Shown: in pieces, positions 1 through 10,050 of the stretch
Position numbering within the stretch: position 1 is the stretch's first letter
Layout of the letters: every line of letters begins with the position of its first letter
DNA from: Cymbomonas tetramitiformis
Lineage: Eukaryota; Chlorophyta; Pyramimonadophyceae; Pyramimonadales; Pyramimonadaceae
Direction: 5' to 3'
NCBI GenBank assembly: GCA_001247695.2
Contig: LGRX02034847.1
Span: forward strand, 1 to 22,702
DNA: 22,702 nt
Notes under the pieces: generated by a model
The model's input: the letters and a program-made list of their open reading frames with translations, nothing else
Told to the model about the DNA's origin: nothing
Database searches by the model: none
Made by a program: the position numbers and the translations under genes

Positions 1-111
1 GGCGTGGACCTGTGAGGAGGGGCGTAGCCCTGTGAGGAGGGGCGTGGCCGTGTGAGGAGGGGCGTGGCCCTGTGAGGAGGGGCGTGGCCCTGTGAGGAGG
101 GGCGTGGCCCT
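1..111. repeat. 20-bp minisatellite at the left edge
   Basis: Five full copies and a partial sixth copy of a 20-bp unit, consensus ggcgtggccctgtgaggagg, with a few substitutions in the first three copies. The array starts at or before the window edge. It probably lies in an intron of the plus-strand gene whose last exons follow. Confidence 0.95.
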
Positions 112-398
112 CCGCGTAATGCAGTGATGGAGGCGCGCCACCGTGGTTGACGTAGCGGAAGCCTTGGGCACCCCTTTGTCAGTAAACTCTCCATTTTCCT
201 GGTGTGTCCGGCGGATGCGCTACTTGTCCTAGACTCACTGCGCAGAGTGCGCTTCAGCTGGTGCAGCACTCGAGGCCCGCCGCGGATGCCCTTGCTTGTT
301 CATCATGTATTCGCACTGCAAATGCATCATCACTCCCAAGATGCATCCGACGGTCCAGCCACCTCGGTATGACGTGGCGCGGGACTCTCTCCCTACAG

Positions 399-1497
399 GT
401 AGACGTCGAGGGGAGGGGTTTCATGGACGGCTCACTCGGAGAGATGGAGGTCCAGCAGCTAGATCCTTCGGGGCTCGACCTTATTTCATGGAACCACGGA
501 GGGCTATACTGCTACTTCGTGGACAACCGGTCGGAGGACCTCGAGTTACGCGTCACGCTGACTGAGCTTCGGAACATGACAGCCTTGCTCCCGGTCGGAG
601 TCCAGAGCAGTACCTCAAGGTGAGCTGCGAGTGCCTGGCAGACACTGCATCGCGATTTCCTTTTGCGCTGCGAACCCAGTAGCTAGAACCGCGCACTTCT
701 GTTTGAAGGCACCGAGTTCCCCGCAGATGCCCCTCACATGTATGGTAGAGTGCAGGGAGGTTGACTGCATGCCGACAGGATGCACATCATATATAGGGTT
801 TAGGGTTTAAGTTGCATGCTCTGTACTGCAGCACATCTCTATTTTCGCAAAGGAGAGCTTTGGAAGCGAAATGTCGGTTCAAGCATGCGCCCTGCTGATC
901 TTTCGCCGTGTTTATCAAATGTTAAACATCAACCCTGTGTGCAGGAGTGTGGTAGTACCCCCGGGAGGTCGGGAGGCAATCCTGCTGCAACAGGACCTCG
1001 ATGGGCCCTTTGCTGTGGCTTACAGCCGGTCTCACTACCGAGTTGCGCCTGACAGAGCCCAAGCGGCTGCGGTGCTCCCTGAGGTGCAACCCAAGAATGT
1101 GGAAGAAAGCGTTGATGAGGCACCTCGGCTGGACGAGTTCATTGCTGCGATGATCAACAACAGCGAGCAGCAAGAGCGCTGTTTTGAGGATCCAGGGAAG
1201 ATTGTGCTATATCAAATGGAGGGGGAGGGCGGCCTCTCGGCATTTGTGTGGGAGAATGTCTCAGAGGATATGATCTACAAGGAGGTGAACTCGGTGATGA
1301 TGGTGGGCATGAAGGCATTCCTAGATGGTGAACTCTTGGCACCACGCTCTGTGATGGAGACTGGGCAGGAAATCGTGCAGTTTATCATTGCCATTCAGCC
1401 CGGTGCACGGCAGAGTTTGTGGCTGCAACCCAAAAGGGGGGCTTCGGAGAGCCGGCACACCATGCTGCACGCCGGATACCGTTTCCCATTCCCTTAG
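399..1497 (+). CDS. C-terminal exons of an unidentified two-module protein (possibly calpain-like)
   Basis: Two exons are supported. The first is 399-619, after acceptor ccctacag and before donor AAG|GTGAGC. The second is 945-1497, after acceptor tgtgtgcag, ending in TAG at 1495-1497. Phases agree: an Arg codon is split AG|G. The joined protein has two related modules. The first has a core GGLYCYFVDNRSED, then VPPGGREAILL. The second has a core GGLSAFVWENVSED, then IQPGARQSLWL. The pattern of aromatic strand, ENxSED turn, then PG plus hydrophobic strand suggests tandem beta-sandwich domains. Similar PPG...LL patterns occur in C-terminal domains of protist calpain-like proteins, but this is only a resemblance. 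No catalytic residues can be assigned. The 5' part lies left of the window or in unresolved exons before 399. A 325-nt intron separates the exons. Confidence is fair for the exons and low for the family. Confidence 0.6.
797..811 (+). repeat. Two plant-type telomere-like units
   Basis: The string agggtttagggttta contains two TTTAGGG-type units, following tatat, inside the intron between exons 399-619 and 945-1497. Two copies are too few for a telomere remnant; it may be a telobox-like motif or chance. Confidence 0.4.
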
Positions 1498-2750
1498 AGA
1501 TGATGCCTGGACTGCAGCGTCATGGTAACAGCAGCCCTTGGCGTGTACTACATTATCGTTTTCTTGCTTTCGGGATTCGCCGTGTCACTTTTTAATGATC
1601 AGCATGGTCTCGATAGGGCAATATGTCCGGCTTGTGTTTGATGCACCGGAGAAGACATGTGTTGCAGGGCTGGCTGTAATATAGTAAGCGCAACGTTTCC
1701 TTCCTCATGAGTTCTCCGTGCAGTATATCACATGTGGTCTCAAATGATAGTGAGGTATTGAGATCATACGGACATATGCGGCAGTGTATAGAGTGTATCC
1801 ATGTCGTCCTTTCTTTGAATCTCCAGCACTTCAGACACGGTCAAGTAGGCACAACAGCTAACCACACAGCCATTGGTAAGTTCCATGGCGAGCCTGCAAA
1901 CTTATCGGAATACGGTTTAGCACCTTTACGTGCGAGTGTATTACTAAGCCATGATCCAAGTATTTTCATTTTCACATCACCTATGGCACACTATGACGCC
2001 TGGACGATAAATCATTTACCGACCCGCTATTTACGTTGTTAATTCTCGGAGTTTTCAGAGCGTTGCACACCTCACCGAAAAATGCAGCGTACATCACTGC
2101 AAAAAAAAGAGACTGGCTGCCGCATCAATATTCTTTTGTAAAACATGCATAGGTATGGCTGTGAGAAGTGGCGAGATATGGGATGGCGTGGAGGCTGAGG
2201 TAACTGCGGGATAATGCCGTGGGTTTGCTCGTTTTGCAAGCGCCTGCTAGTTTTCACCTCCGCGAGAAAACACGCTATTTTGGTTTGAAGGGCTTAGAAC
2301 GGTTCGAAGTTTTTACAGACGTTTGTTTACAAGTTTTTTTAGGATCGTATGTTTTCTGATTTCTCCCTTGATGCAAAACGTAAAGGGACGAAAGTTGTTT
2401 TTTCCTCAGCAGCCGAATTATCGCTGATTGACCCGATTCTGGGTTTCAAGCGTTTACGGTGGCTAGGCACTACTAAATCTCCGATGCGCGCAGAACCTTG
2501 TGAAAATATTATGTTGAAGCACGTTCATTTTTATTGTCGCAGGCATATCGGTGAGGCTACGAAGACGTGTTTCGACCGGACAGCCTATTTCTTCAACTTT
2601 CGGGTCTGATGATGGCAGGATGTGCCTCTTACAAAAGGATTTCGTCTCTTTTCGAGGTGAGTACACTTTCACAACCTCTAACCTTATCTGAGGAACGAAT
2701 GTTTTGGCTTGGTTGGGAGTTTATACGCGCTTAGTGCGTATTTGCCGCAT
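1498..2750. other. No supportable gene
   Basis: This is the region downstream of the plus-strand gene. The longest open frames (1707-2042 and 2349-2609 plus) show no recognisable domain, no paired splice sites and no repeat structure, and read like chance ORFs. I see nothing else here. Confidence 0.5.
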
Positions 2751-2759
2751 CGTAAAACT

Positions 2760-3300
2760 TGGATTTGCAGGGGTATTTTGCCTTCGCCGGTCACATTAGA
2801 AACGGCCTGATGCAAACGTCGGTATGGCAGTATGAAAGTTCGCAAATGCCAGAACATCTTGGGGTCAATCCCGAACAACTCTAGCGTTACTGAGCAACTC
2901 GCCACCCGTGATATGGGAAGCGAGAAAGCTATCCAACCGCACTGACCACCGCAGAATGTTCGAGTGTGCCGTGAGCCTCTTTGGTGGAACAGTCCGGAAG
3001 TTTGGGGAATGCCACTCCAGCTTGGGCTGAAACCCAATCACGCCTAGCTTTCTCGAGTCCCTCGCCATGTGTGGTGAGGGGATCGAGAAAGCTACCCGAC
3101 AGAACTGCGCTGACCATACGGTTCGGGTGTCATCAGCACATTTGGTGTGATAGTCTGGAGGTTTGGCAAATGCCACCCCAGCTTAGGAATCACGCCCGGC
3201 TTAATCGAGTCCTTCGAAACGAAGAGCTCGAATAAGTCATCCACTTGAGTAAGCCACCCGACGGAGCTGTGGAATCGTGCAGCTCCGTCCGTTTCCAACT
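2760..3300. repeat. Diverged tandem repeat, period about 163 bp
   Basis: The string gagaaagct followed by a Pro/Thr-like stretch occurs at 2922 and again at 3085, and aagccacccgac at 3251 continues the series, giving a spacing near 163 bp. Within units, 'gtttggggaatgccactcc' (near 3000) matches 'gtttggcaaatgccacccc' (near 3162), and a weaker copy sits near 2840. Two clear and one or two eroded units. Overlapping short ORFs on both strands follow the repeat and are not taken as genes. Confidence 0.65.
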
Positions 3301-4040
3301 CCCAGAAATTTTCAGAACCCTAAAACCTTGAGCTCTGCACAAGCCTCCATATTCAGGCATCCGCATCCCTTAAAAAACTTTTGCTAGGCACGCAGCGCTA
3401 TTTCCTCCATGCTGCACACAATATTTTGTTGCATAGTTGTATTTGGGAATTGCACATGCGTGTTCGCGAATATCATATGTAGAGGACGCGCCACACCGGC
3501 GCGTCTATGCACGTCTCCATAAGATCATAGCACGGCTTGAGCGAGACGAAGCTTTGTGGCACGGCCGCAATCGAACGAACTGAAATGTGTAGTTTGCGTG
3601 GATGTGTTTGGTATTAAAAGTGAATGATAACGCTTATATTTGACTAAGTGTGCTTCTTGGGGAAATAGGTGAAATGGCTAGTTCGCGTAGCAGCATATAG
3701 TACAGCGCACTCTGAGGAGTGATAACTTGGAGAGTGTATGGCCTGCCCCAAGTTAGAGATGGCTTAGTTTGATAGAAATGCAACACACCATCGTTGCGCA
3801 AACACGCCTCGGCTGAATTTAGGAGGCCAAATATAATATCCCATATGGGTGGATCCCCATATTACACCACACGTACACGCATACGTGCATATACCCTATA
3901 CACGATAGGTCATTGTGGGGATATGGGCGATTTGTATTGTGATGCGACGCCCTCGAAATATTGCTATGCGCAACCCAGGTTAGCATCAACTTCGTTGTCA
4001 GCATATAATTACGTTAGTAACATCATACTATATGCATATA
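3301..4040. other. No supportable gene; AT-rich with short palindromes
   Basis: No ORF with recognisable content. Around 3840-3920 there are several short palindromic stretches (cccatatggg, then ggatccccatat, with gggatatggg later), consistent with a small folded or eroded element, but no clear ends could be placed. Confidence 0.4.
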
Positions 4041-4041
4041 A

Positions 4042-4441
4042 ATGCAATGATTGCATCGGAATTCAAAACCCAAACCCTTATCGGCAATCCCCCCGCGAAC
4101 CCTAAAGTGTGTTCGAAATATGCCATGATTGCACCACATGGCATGGTTTTTTACGGGGCAAGGCATCAAACTTGCTCAAACGATATCCGAACTGGAGTTA
4201 TATGATACCAATGTCACCCTAGAACGATATTTGCTCAATAAGTACCATGTGCACAAAACCCCGCCCTGTGTAATCGGGCTTTATAGGGGGGATTTCAGGC
4301 AGCCGCAACACCCATAAATAATGAGAACCAATCGATTTCGAGGTGACTATCGTTTTCCTCAACATTGAAATGGCTTAAAAACATTGCACTGTGAATCTTA
4401 ATGCAATACTAACATCAGGATTCAAAACCCAAAACCTTGTC
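4042..4441. repeat. Dispersed direct repeat, copies about 359 bp apart
   Basis: The segment at 4042-4082 (atgcaatgattgcatcgg, then attcaaaacccaaaccctt) resembles 4401-4441 (atgcaatactaacatcagg, then attcaaaacccaaaacctt). They are roughly 40 bp each and in the same orientation. The sequence between shows no supportable gene. Confidence 0.5.
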
Positions 4442-4470
4442 GTCCGCATTTTTGGCGTTTCGTGGTGATG

Positions 4471-4733
4471 TCAAAGTATGCTTTACTGGAGGTCAACATT
4501 AGCATAAAAAATGCAGATCTAGATGTCGAGATATATGTGTTTTTAGTTGGTGCTTAAGTATGGTTAAGTATGGGAGATCGCGGAACGGTATCGACCATAA
4601 CTTCTTCATGCTTTAACCACTTGACTCCCCGAAGTGCATAATATGTTTAGATAGGTTCAGCCAACCTATGTATCAAATAAAAATATTTGAAAATTGTTAT
4701 GCTAATGTTGACCTCCAGTAAACCATACCTTGA
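4471..4733. mobile_element. MITE-like element with 37-bp terminal inverted repeats
   Basis: The ends at 4471-4507 and 4697-4733 are inverted copies of each other. The core tttactggaggtcaac plus attagcataa is identical in both, and the outer part differs at only a couple of positions (tcaaagtatgc against tcaaggtatgg). The 263-bp element has no coding capacity. The inside contains a short direct repeat (taagtatgg twice near 4556-4575). No convincing target-site duplication was found: the flanks are gatg and tgtg. A small non-autonomous DNA transposon is the best reading. Confidence 0.7.
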
Positions 4734-4899
4734 TGTGTTCATTTATCATTATTATTTTGTCATAAATTGTGAGGGGCGGAGGGCTCGCCCATTACCACGC
4801 GCGAGTGCATTACTACACCGTTATCTCAATATTTCAACAATCATTCCATTTTCAATTGAATCGGCATGGTTTGCTTCGCACGTGTTGGGCAGATATTAT

Positions 4900-5190
4900 A
4901 ATTAAGTTTGTAGTGGGCGAAGCCATTTTACTTCAATCCAGTTTGTGCGTAGGCGTTTCGATTGATTCGATTGATTGGACGGTTGGCGCAGACATTTCAT
5001 TTATATCCAGATTGTGAGTAGGTGGGCAAATGCCTTTAACGTAGATTGGGTGTAGACAATTGAATAACACATTCAATTTGAGTTTTGATTTTTCAAATGT
5101 TTTTTTTGGTATAGTTTGGGCGTAGACAATTGAGAACAATCCAGATTGGGCGTGGACAATTACATCTACGACCGTCTACGCCCAATCTGG
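4900..5190. repeat. Degenerate repeat family ending in a strong hairpin
   Basis: Variants of agattgggcgtagacaatt recur near 4936, 5008, 5043, 5115 and 5141. The last copy faces an inverted copy, so that ccagattgggcgtgga at 5141-5156 pairs with the segment ending cgcccaatctgg at 5190, with a loop of about 18 nt. This may be the relic of a foldback element or an expanding short repeat. Confidence 0.6.
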
Positions 5191-5334
5191 ATAAAAGGAA
5201 ATGTTTACACCCACTATCCAATTGATCGAAATGCATATTCATAATATGGATAACATGTGTATGTTTCCATTATATTGGGCATCGGCATAATCGCATTGAG
5301 AACAGTAGGAATGTCCGCCACGCGTGAACTTTAC

Positions 5335-5700
5335 TTGCATTTCTGAATCCTCGCGGTGGGGGAGGGCACATCAAGACTCTTCAGCAGTGGGATGTCGGAT
5401 GTGAGTAGCATCCCAATACTGAGAAGAGTGCGAAGAATAGAAAAAAAGAAGCCACAGCCAACTCGTTATAAACCCAATTTCCAGATGTGGGGTGAAGAGA
5501 TCTTCACGCGTCACAATCTCTGATCCTTACTTGTTTTTTTTCTGAATCCTCCAACGAAACACATCGAAACTCTGCAACAGTGTACGTGACGGCCTAATTG
5601 TAACAAAATGCGAAGAATATGCGACAGCGAAACACAGCACAGCACTCATTCTAAAACCAAACTCCCGCCGTGGGGTGATAAAATTGAACTAATACAATTT
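5335..5700. repeat. Diverged tandem duplication, about 200-bp period
   Basis: Both units open with ttctgaatcct (5341 and 5540). They share, in order, an acatc-aactct-cagtg stretch, a tgcgaagaat stretch, an acagc-cactc stretch and a ccgtgtggggtga-like stretch. Identity is partial, so the duplication is old. No coding potential seen. Confidence 0.55.
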
Positions 5701-6320
5701 GTGTCATCTCTGAATATCTTTGCGACACCCTACAAGCTACCCAATTTATCCCTCTAGATGTGCGCGCGAACATCATTTGTTGAAACAATAAGCAGTTGAA
5801 CATTATTTGCGCTTGTCATACTTGACTTGTGCGATTCTACAAAGCAATGCCACTCCCGTGCAATGCAAACTGTCGAGCGATCCGCGGAGTTACTCAGAAT
5901 TCCAGTCGCCCTTGCACATGAAAGCTACGGTGCGTCGGCTTAATGCAACAACCGTTCGCGCGTCGACGTGCACCTGGTGTCGGCTCGATCCCGGTCTGAA
6001 GTGTCATCGGATCCCTGTCTGATCCGTGTTCTCGGTCGAACGCATCCACAGTGTCACAAAGACACAGCGAGCGCTGACCGATTACCGACCTGAGGTCTGG
6101 ACCTGAGGTCGGACCTCGATACCACCAAGGGGGCACCTAGTTGTTTTTATGGCGTGGCGCAGGAAATCAGCTTATTGCCGTTCGATCATAAAAGGTTCGA
6201 CCGTCCAGTAATGAATCCGCGAAAATCATTTCGATAGTTTTCATTTTCAAATGACGCACAGCATGAGTCGATCATCCCTTGCGACATGTCGCAACAGTCG
6301 ATCATGCCATAGGTCTAGAC
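5701..6320. other. No supportable gene
   Basis: Short ORFs at 5807-6022 plus and 5894-6136 minus overlap in antisense and look like chance. A small inverted repeat around acctgaggtc lies near 6085-6115. Nothing else is supportable. Confidence 0.4.
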
Positions 6321-6597
6321 CTTCCCTAAGTCGTCCTTTACAGAACATTGTCGCTTTTTGCAATTTGTGTCGCTTTTTATATTTCTTAACAGTGACAACA
6401 ACAAATATACACGCCAAAGACAAGCATAGCGAGCACAACAAAAATTCAAGTATATCATACGCACGCGCATTCACGTAGGTACAACATTATCATATATGCA
6501 TAATTCAAATCATGTGCTTCTATGATATCATCAGAGTTCTCGATATGTTCCATGTTACATGCGTGCCGCCTACCGAGAAACGATGTACCGCTAGCAT

Positions 6598-6819
6598 CTA
6601 CGACCCAACTTCACGCAAATCATCTTCTAGGTCACCTTCGCTATTAGTAGAAGCGCTTTCTTGTGCTGCCTGTTTACGTGCAGCGTAAGCTGCCGCCAAT
6701 CCTGGCTTAAAGTTAAGCTTCACACTAGGCTTTGCGAACAAGTCTTGGCCTTTGCGCTTCTCTTTGACACACACAATATAGCGCATGCCTTGGACACCCT
6801 CGAACTCGTAAATGAGCAT
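6598..6819 (-). CDS. Unidentified 73-residue ORF abutting the 215-residue ORF
   Basis: It begins MLIYEFEGVQGMRYIV at 6819, directly after the TAATAA that ends the preceding ORF and in the same frame. The middle is basic (VKEKRKGQDLF, then VKLNFKPGL), followed by an Ala/Gln-rich helix-like part and an acidic end (EGDLEDDLREVGS). No family recognised. It could be a separate product, or the tail of the upstream protein cut off by two stop codons. Confidence 0.4.
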   Translation of the reverse strand: MLIYEFEGVQGMRYIVCVKEKRKGQDLFAKPSVKLNFKPGLAAAYAARKQAAQESASTNSEGDLEDDLREVGS

Positions 6820-6822
6820 TTA

Positions 6823-7470
6823 TTATTGTTTTATTCGCCCACCACATTCTTCGAAGATGATAGGCACGGTCAGCCACATGTCAGGCACCAAATAAAACGC
6901 GTAGAAATCTTTGCAGTGATCGGCAAAATACATGAAGGCCGCGTCACTCATTTCATTTGGACGAGGCGGTGCGCAAATGTAGTTTTCACATACTATTTTC
7001 CAGTTGTCGTGCACACCAAAGATGTTCATAGGGACCCAGCCCTTCACACTTTTTGCCTTACTGTCGCTGTTCACTGAAATAAACTCAAATTCGCTCTTTC
7101 CGAAATGACATTCCAGAACTAGTTTTAAGTTTTGTTTGATCTCTGAACCCGCGGCAAACAAGTCGACAAATGTTCGACTTCTGATCTTCTCCTGAGCCAT
7201 AGAGTTTTTCGGATTAAAGTTTTCTACAAGTAAAGCCACTTGTTCTTTTGGAACAACAGTGCGCTTTACTCGCGTCTCTTTATCCGCGTGAACATCATCA
7301 AATATGTTTCGAGTCCACTCTTTGGGCACTGGCTTGATGGCGGAGAGGTATTCAACTTCCACGCACTCACGAAAGGCGGATGGGCTATTCATGAACCTCG
7401 CTTCATGATCTCCACAAGCTCGTTTTTGGGCTCGCTGTTCCGTTTTCAAAAGCAATATTATCAGCGCCAT
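6823..7470 (-). CDS. Unidentified 215-residue ORF inside the inverted-repeat element
   Basis: This is an open frame with protein-like composition. Blocks such as LLVENFNPKNSMAQEKI and WVPMNIFGVHDNWKIVCENY look like a folded domain, and it ends ...PIIFEECGGRIKQ. I recognise no family, catalytic motif, signal peptide or membrane segment. The first ATG is at 7468-7470, but a separate short frame starts MPKRKFKHEGLNGADN at 7504 and overlaps in another register. The true start may therefore lie upstream, with a frameshift near 7440. The stop is TAA, followed at once by a second in-frame TAA and an ATG opening the next ORF. The gene may be a decayed or intact product of a small mobile element. Confidence 0.45.
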   Translation of the reverse strand: MALIILLLKTEQRAQKRACGDHEARFMNSPSAFRECVEVEYLSAIKPVPKEWTRNIFDDVHADKETRVKRTVVPKEQVALLVENFNPKNSMAQEKIRSRTFVDLFAAGSEIKQNLKLVLECHFGKSEFEFISVNSDSKAKSVKGWVPMNIFGVHDNWKIVCENYICAPPRPNEMSDAAFMYFADHCKDFYAFYLVPDMWLTVPIIFEECGGRIKQ

Positions 7471-7628
7471 TTAAGCCTTCATGCTTAAATTTGCGCTTAG
7501 GCATGTCGTACGTATCGCGGTTGGAAAGATAGTTGCGAGTTGTAAATACAAACCAATGGTAAGAACGGCAAAAAGCGACATGAATTGCAAAAAAGCGACA
7601 AGGTTCTGTAAAAGACGACTCAGGAAAC

Positions 7629-10050
7629 CTTTCGAGCGTACTTGAACTAATTATTACGCCATGATACCATTCGGGTGTCATCGTCACGCATTCGATTTTT
7701 CGTGCACTTCGCTGGCCATATAGTCGTCGCTGCGAAAGCTGCGACGCCACTGTCATTCTTTTGAGATTTAAATGACAATAACATCATAATTACGATCTCC
7801 AAATTTGACTGCCAGGTCAAAGCCATCGCAGAACGCACATTGGTGCAGGTTTTCGCATCACGCATATGATTGGTTGAAATTTCAGAAGGCGATGCTACCT
7901 CCTGGGGGATGAGTGTGCAATGTACGTCATCTGACCTGAAGTCGGACTTGCGGTCGCAACCAGGTGCATTCAATATGGGATGGGCGGGGCGCCCACGGGG
8001 GGCGGACGCCGAACGTCGTTCTCAATGTCGAACGGATCGCGAAAACAACAGCCGGTGATCATGACCGACTCGGTCATGGTCACCAGGTGCGTTGGACCAT
8101 CCACCATTCCACCGTAGCTTATTTCATGTGTAGATGCTGCGAGCGCTGTCGTGCGAGATCTTCCCAGCAAAACTGTAGAGCTTCTCCATAAGAATCCGGC
8201 GGAGTCACTGAATGCGATTAAATTCTAGATTGCCCAAATAAATCTGGCAGTTCTCTTTCCGATCCGGTCACGGCACATGGATGAATTCGCCTGTAGTAAT
8301 TCCACTTTGAAGAGGGCGCGAGCGAGCTCAAGCCCGACTCTTCGGCAAGACGCAACGCATGGTTCCTGGTTTTGCAACTTCGGAATAAACTCCACCGACT
8401 GTATCCATTCAGCAGGCATCCCACCTGGTCGTGTTATCGCACCACTTCCGTAAAGCTTCCAGATCACCTCGGGCGTGGCCGACGACAACCTCTCCGACCT
8501 TGACAACCACTTGAATCCCGCCTTAGTTCCTTCAGGTACACTCGTCGAGTATGGGACGATGGAGGCAATGCCAGGGACGGGATTCTTCTTGTTCTTTTGA
8601 GACCCCTGGTTCCGAGCGGGCCTAGTAGCACTACGCGGTGTTTTTGTTTGACCCCTGGTATCCCGGGACTAGCACTACCATTATCCAGTTTCATCATGGT
8701 TACCCTAGCCCTAGTGCTATGGGCTCCGTTGGGGACCCCCGATGGGACTCCTGCCCCCATACTTAAGAACTCAGTGTTATCTAATTTCGCCACGGCATAG
8801 CCCTCCATTTCGGTTTCGCCGATGCGCATGCTTCCCAGCGAAGGGCGCCGCGCATACGTAGGAGCTTACCAGCTTGCAGTTCTCTTTTTAATCCCAAGTG
8901 ACTTGAGGCGACTCAAATTAGAAGTCGGTAGGTCAATCACGCCTTGGTACCATGCCCCGGATTTGAGGGATTCTTTCTCCGAGAATATCTCGGTAATGGT
9001 CTTATTACTCACGTTGTTCTTGATGACGTCATGCATATATATATTGGGGTGAAGCGGCAACGCGATCCCGAATAAGCTCGCAAGGCCAGATATTGCGTTG
9101 TGATAATAGAAGCGAACCCTCTCGTCTTAAGTACAACGAAACGAAAACAATCCCTCTACCCAAGTTTGATGCATCGGAGTTGTGGCGGGAAACCGATTTA
9201 AATTGCGAATCAATGTGGGCCTTGCTTAACAACGTCATCGACCATTGTGCCGCAAAGAAACACAAGACGACGCAGCACTTGGCACAGATGTGAATGCTTC
9301 TAGACTGGCCAGCAGTTTGCTTGATCGACCATATATCCCCACAGGTGTCGTTAACGATAGATTATCGTTGGTCTTGGTTTGGTGATGCACCACTCCTGTA
9401 CGGGGCAACCTAACCCATTGTTGTTGGGGTGTGTCCAAAGAACATGGCCGACGCAACAGTTCTCCAATAGTAGTACACGCAAATCACATGTCTTCAAATT
9501 TCTAGTACTACGCGAAATCTCGGTTCATGGTACCCCTCAATTCCCAGGGCGGGTTAAGCCCCGAAGAGCGAAGACACAGTGTTAGCATTTTGTCTAAGTC
9601 CAGGGGGGCTGGTTTGCTTACCGGGATTGCCGCCCTGCAGTGTGAGTGCTGATATCAACCAATTCAAGATGTGTCATTCGTTTTCTGATGTTCTCATAGC
9701 CGATGTCATAACTCAGTTTCCCTTTCCAAAATCGAACGAAGGGGGAACCAAACCCACCGTACATGAATTACCGGATTGTTGTATTGTCGCTACATCATTC
9801 GTGCTATATTTAAACTAAGATGGCTCATCCTTGCGCTCCTTATGGGAGCCACGGATGAGCATTCGTTTTGGATTATTTCAAGTCTCCAGTCATCCTTTTC
9901 TTGCACAATGCCGTAGCGTAGCTGTCCGAGCGCGTCAGTGTTGGATGTTGATCTCGGATAACTTAAAGACCCAGAAATGTTACAAACTCTAGATAATTCT
10001 TCAAGGTCTATTCTAGTCCACAAGCTCTCGGGACAAGAGTAGCGGTATCT
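7629..10050. other. ORF fragments without gene structure; possible eroded element
   Basis: Several open frames of 60-120 codons lie here. On the minus strand 8866-9060 and 8464-8829 share one frame with stop codon(s) between them; 8225-8506 and 9790-10023 are also minus. On the plus strand, 9093-9293 includes the stretch LPKFDASELWRETDLN. Some have plausible amino-acid composition, but none gives a recognisable motif or consistent exon joins. An eroded mobile element is possible. Small inverted repeats occur near 9350-9375 and 9826-9860. Confidence 0.3.

Larger units (their letters stand above)
6321..7628. mobile_element. Candidate 1.3-kb element with inverted ends of about 67 bp
   Basis: The plus-strand sequence at 6321-6388 and the reverse complement of 7560-7628 align over about 67 bp with scattered differences. 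Both contain agtcgtc, tttacagaac, two copies of tgtcgcttttt and a final tttctta or gttctta. The copies point inward, as terminal inverted repeats do. The enclosed 1.2 kb holds closely packed minus-strand ORFs. No clear target-site duplication was found. An alternative is that the shared segment is a promoter-like sequence, since the right copy ends about 56 bp upstream of an ATG at 7502-7504. Confidence 0.5.

Noticed and set aside
797..811. Internal telomere remnant
   Set aside because: There are only two TTTAGGG-type units, within an intron; too short.
7647..7973. Minus-strand ORF of 108 codons
   Set aside because: Composition looks random, no motif, and it begins outside the inverted-repeat element with no link to neighbours.
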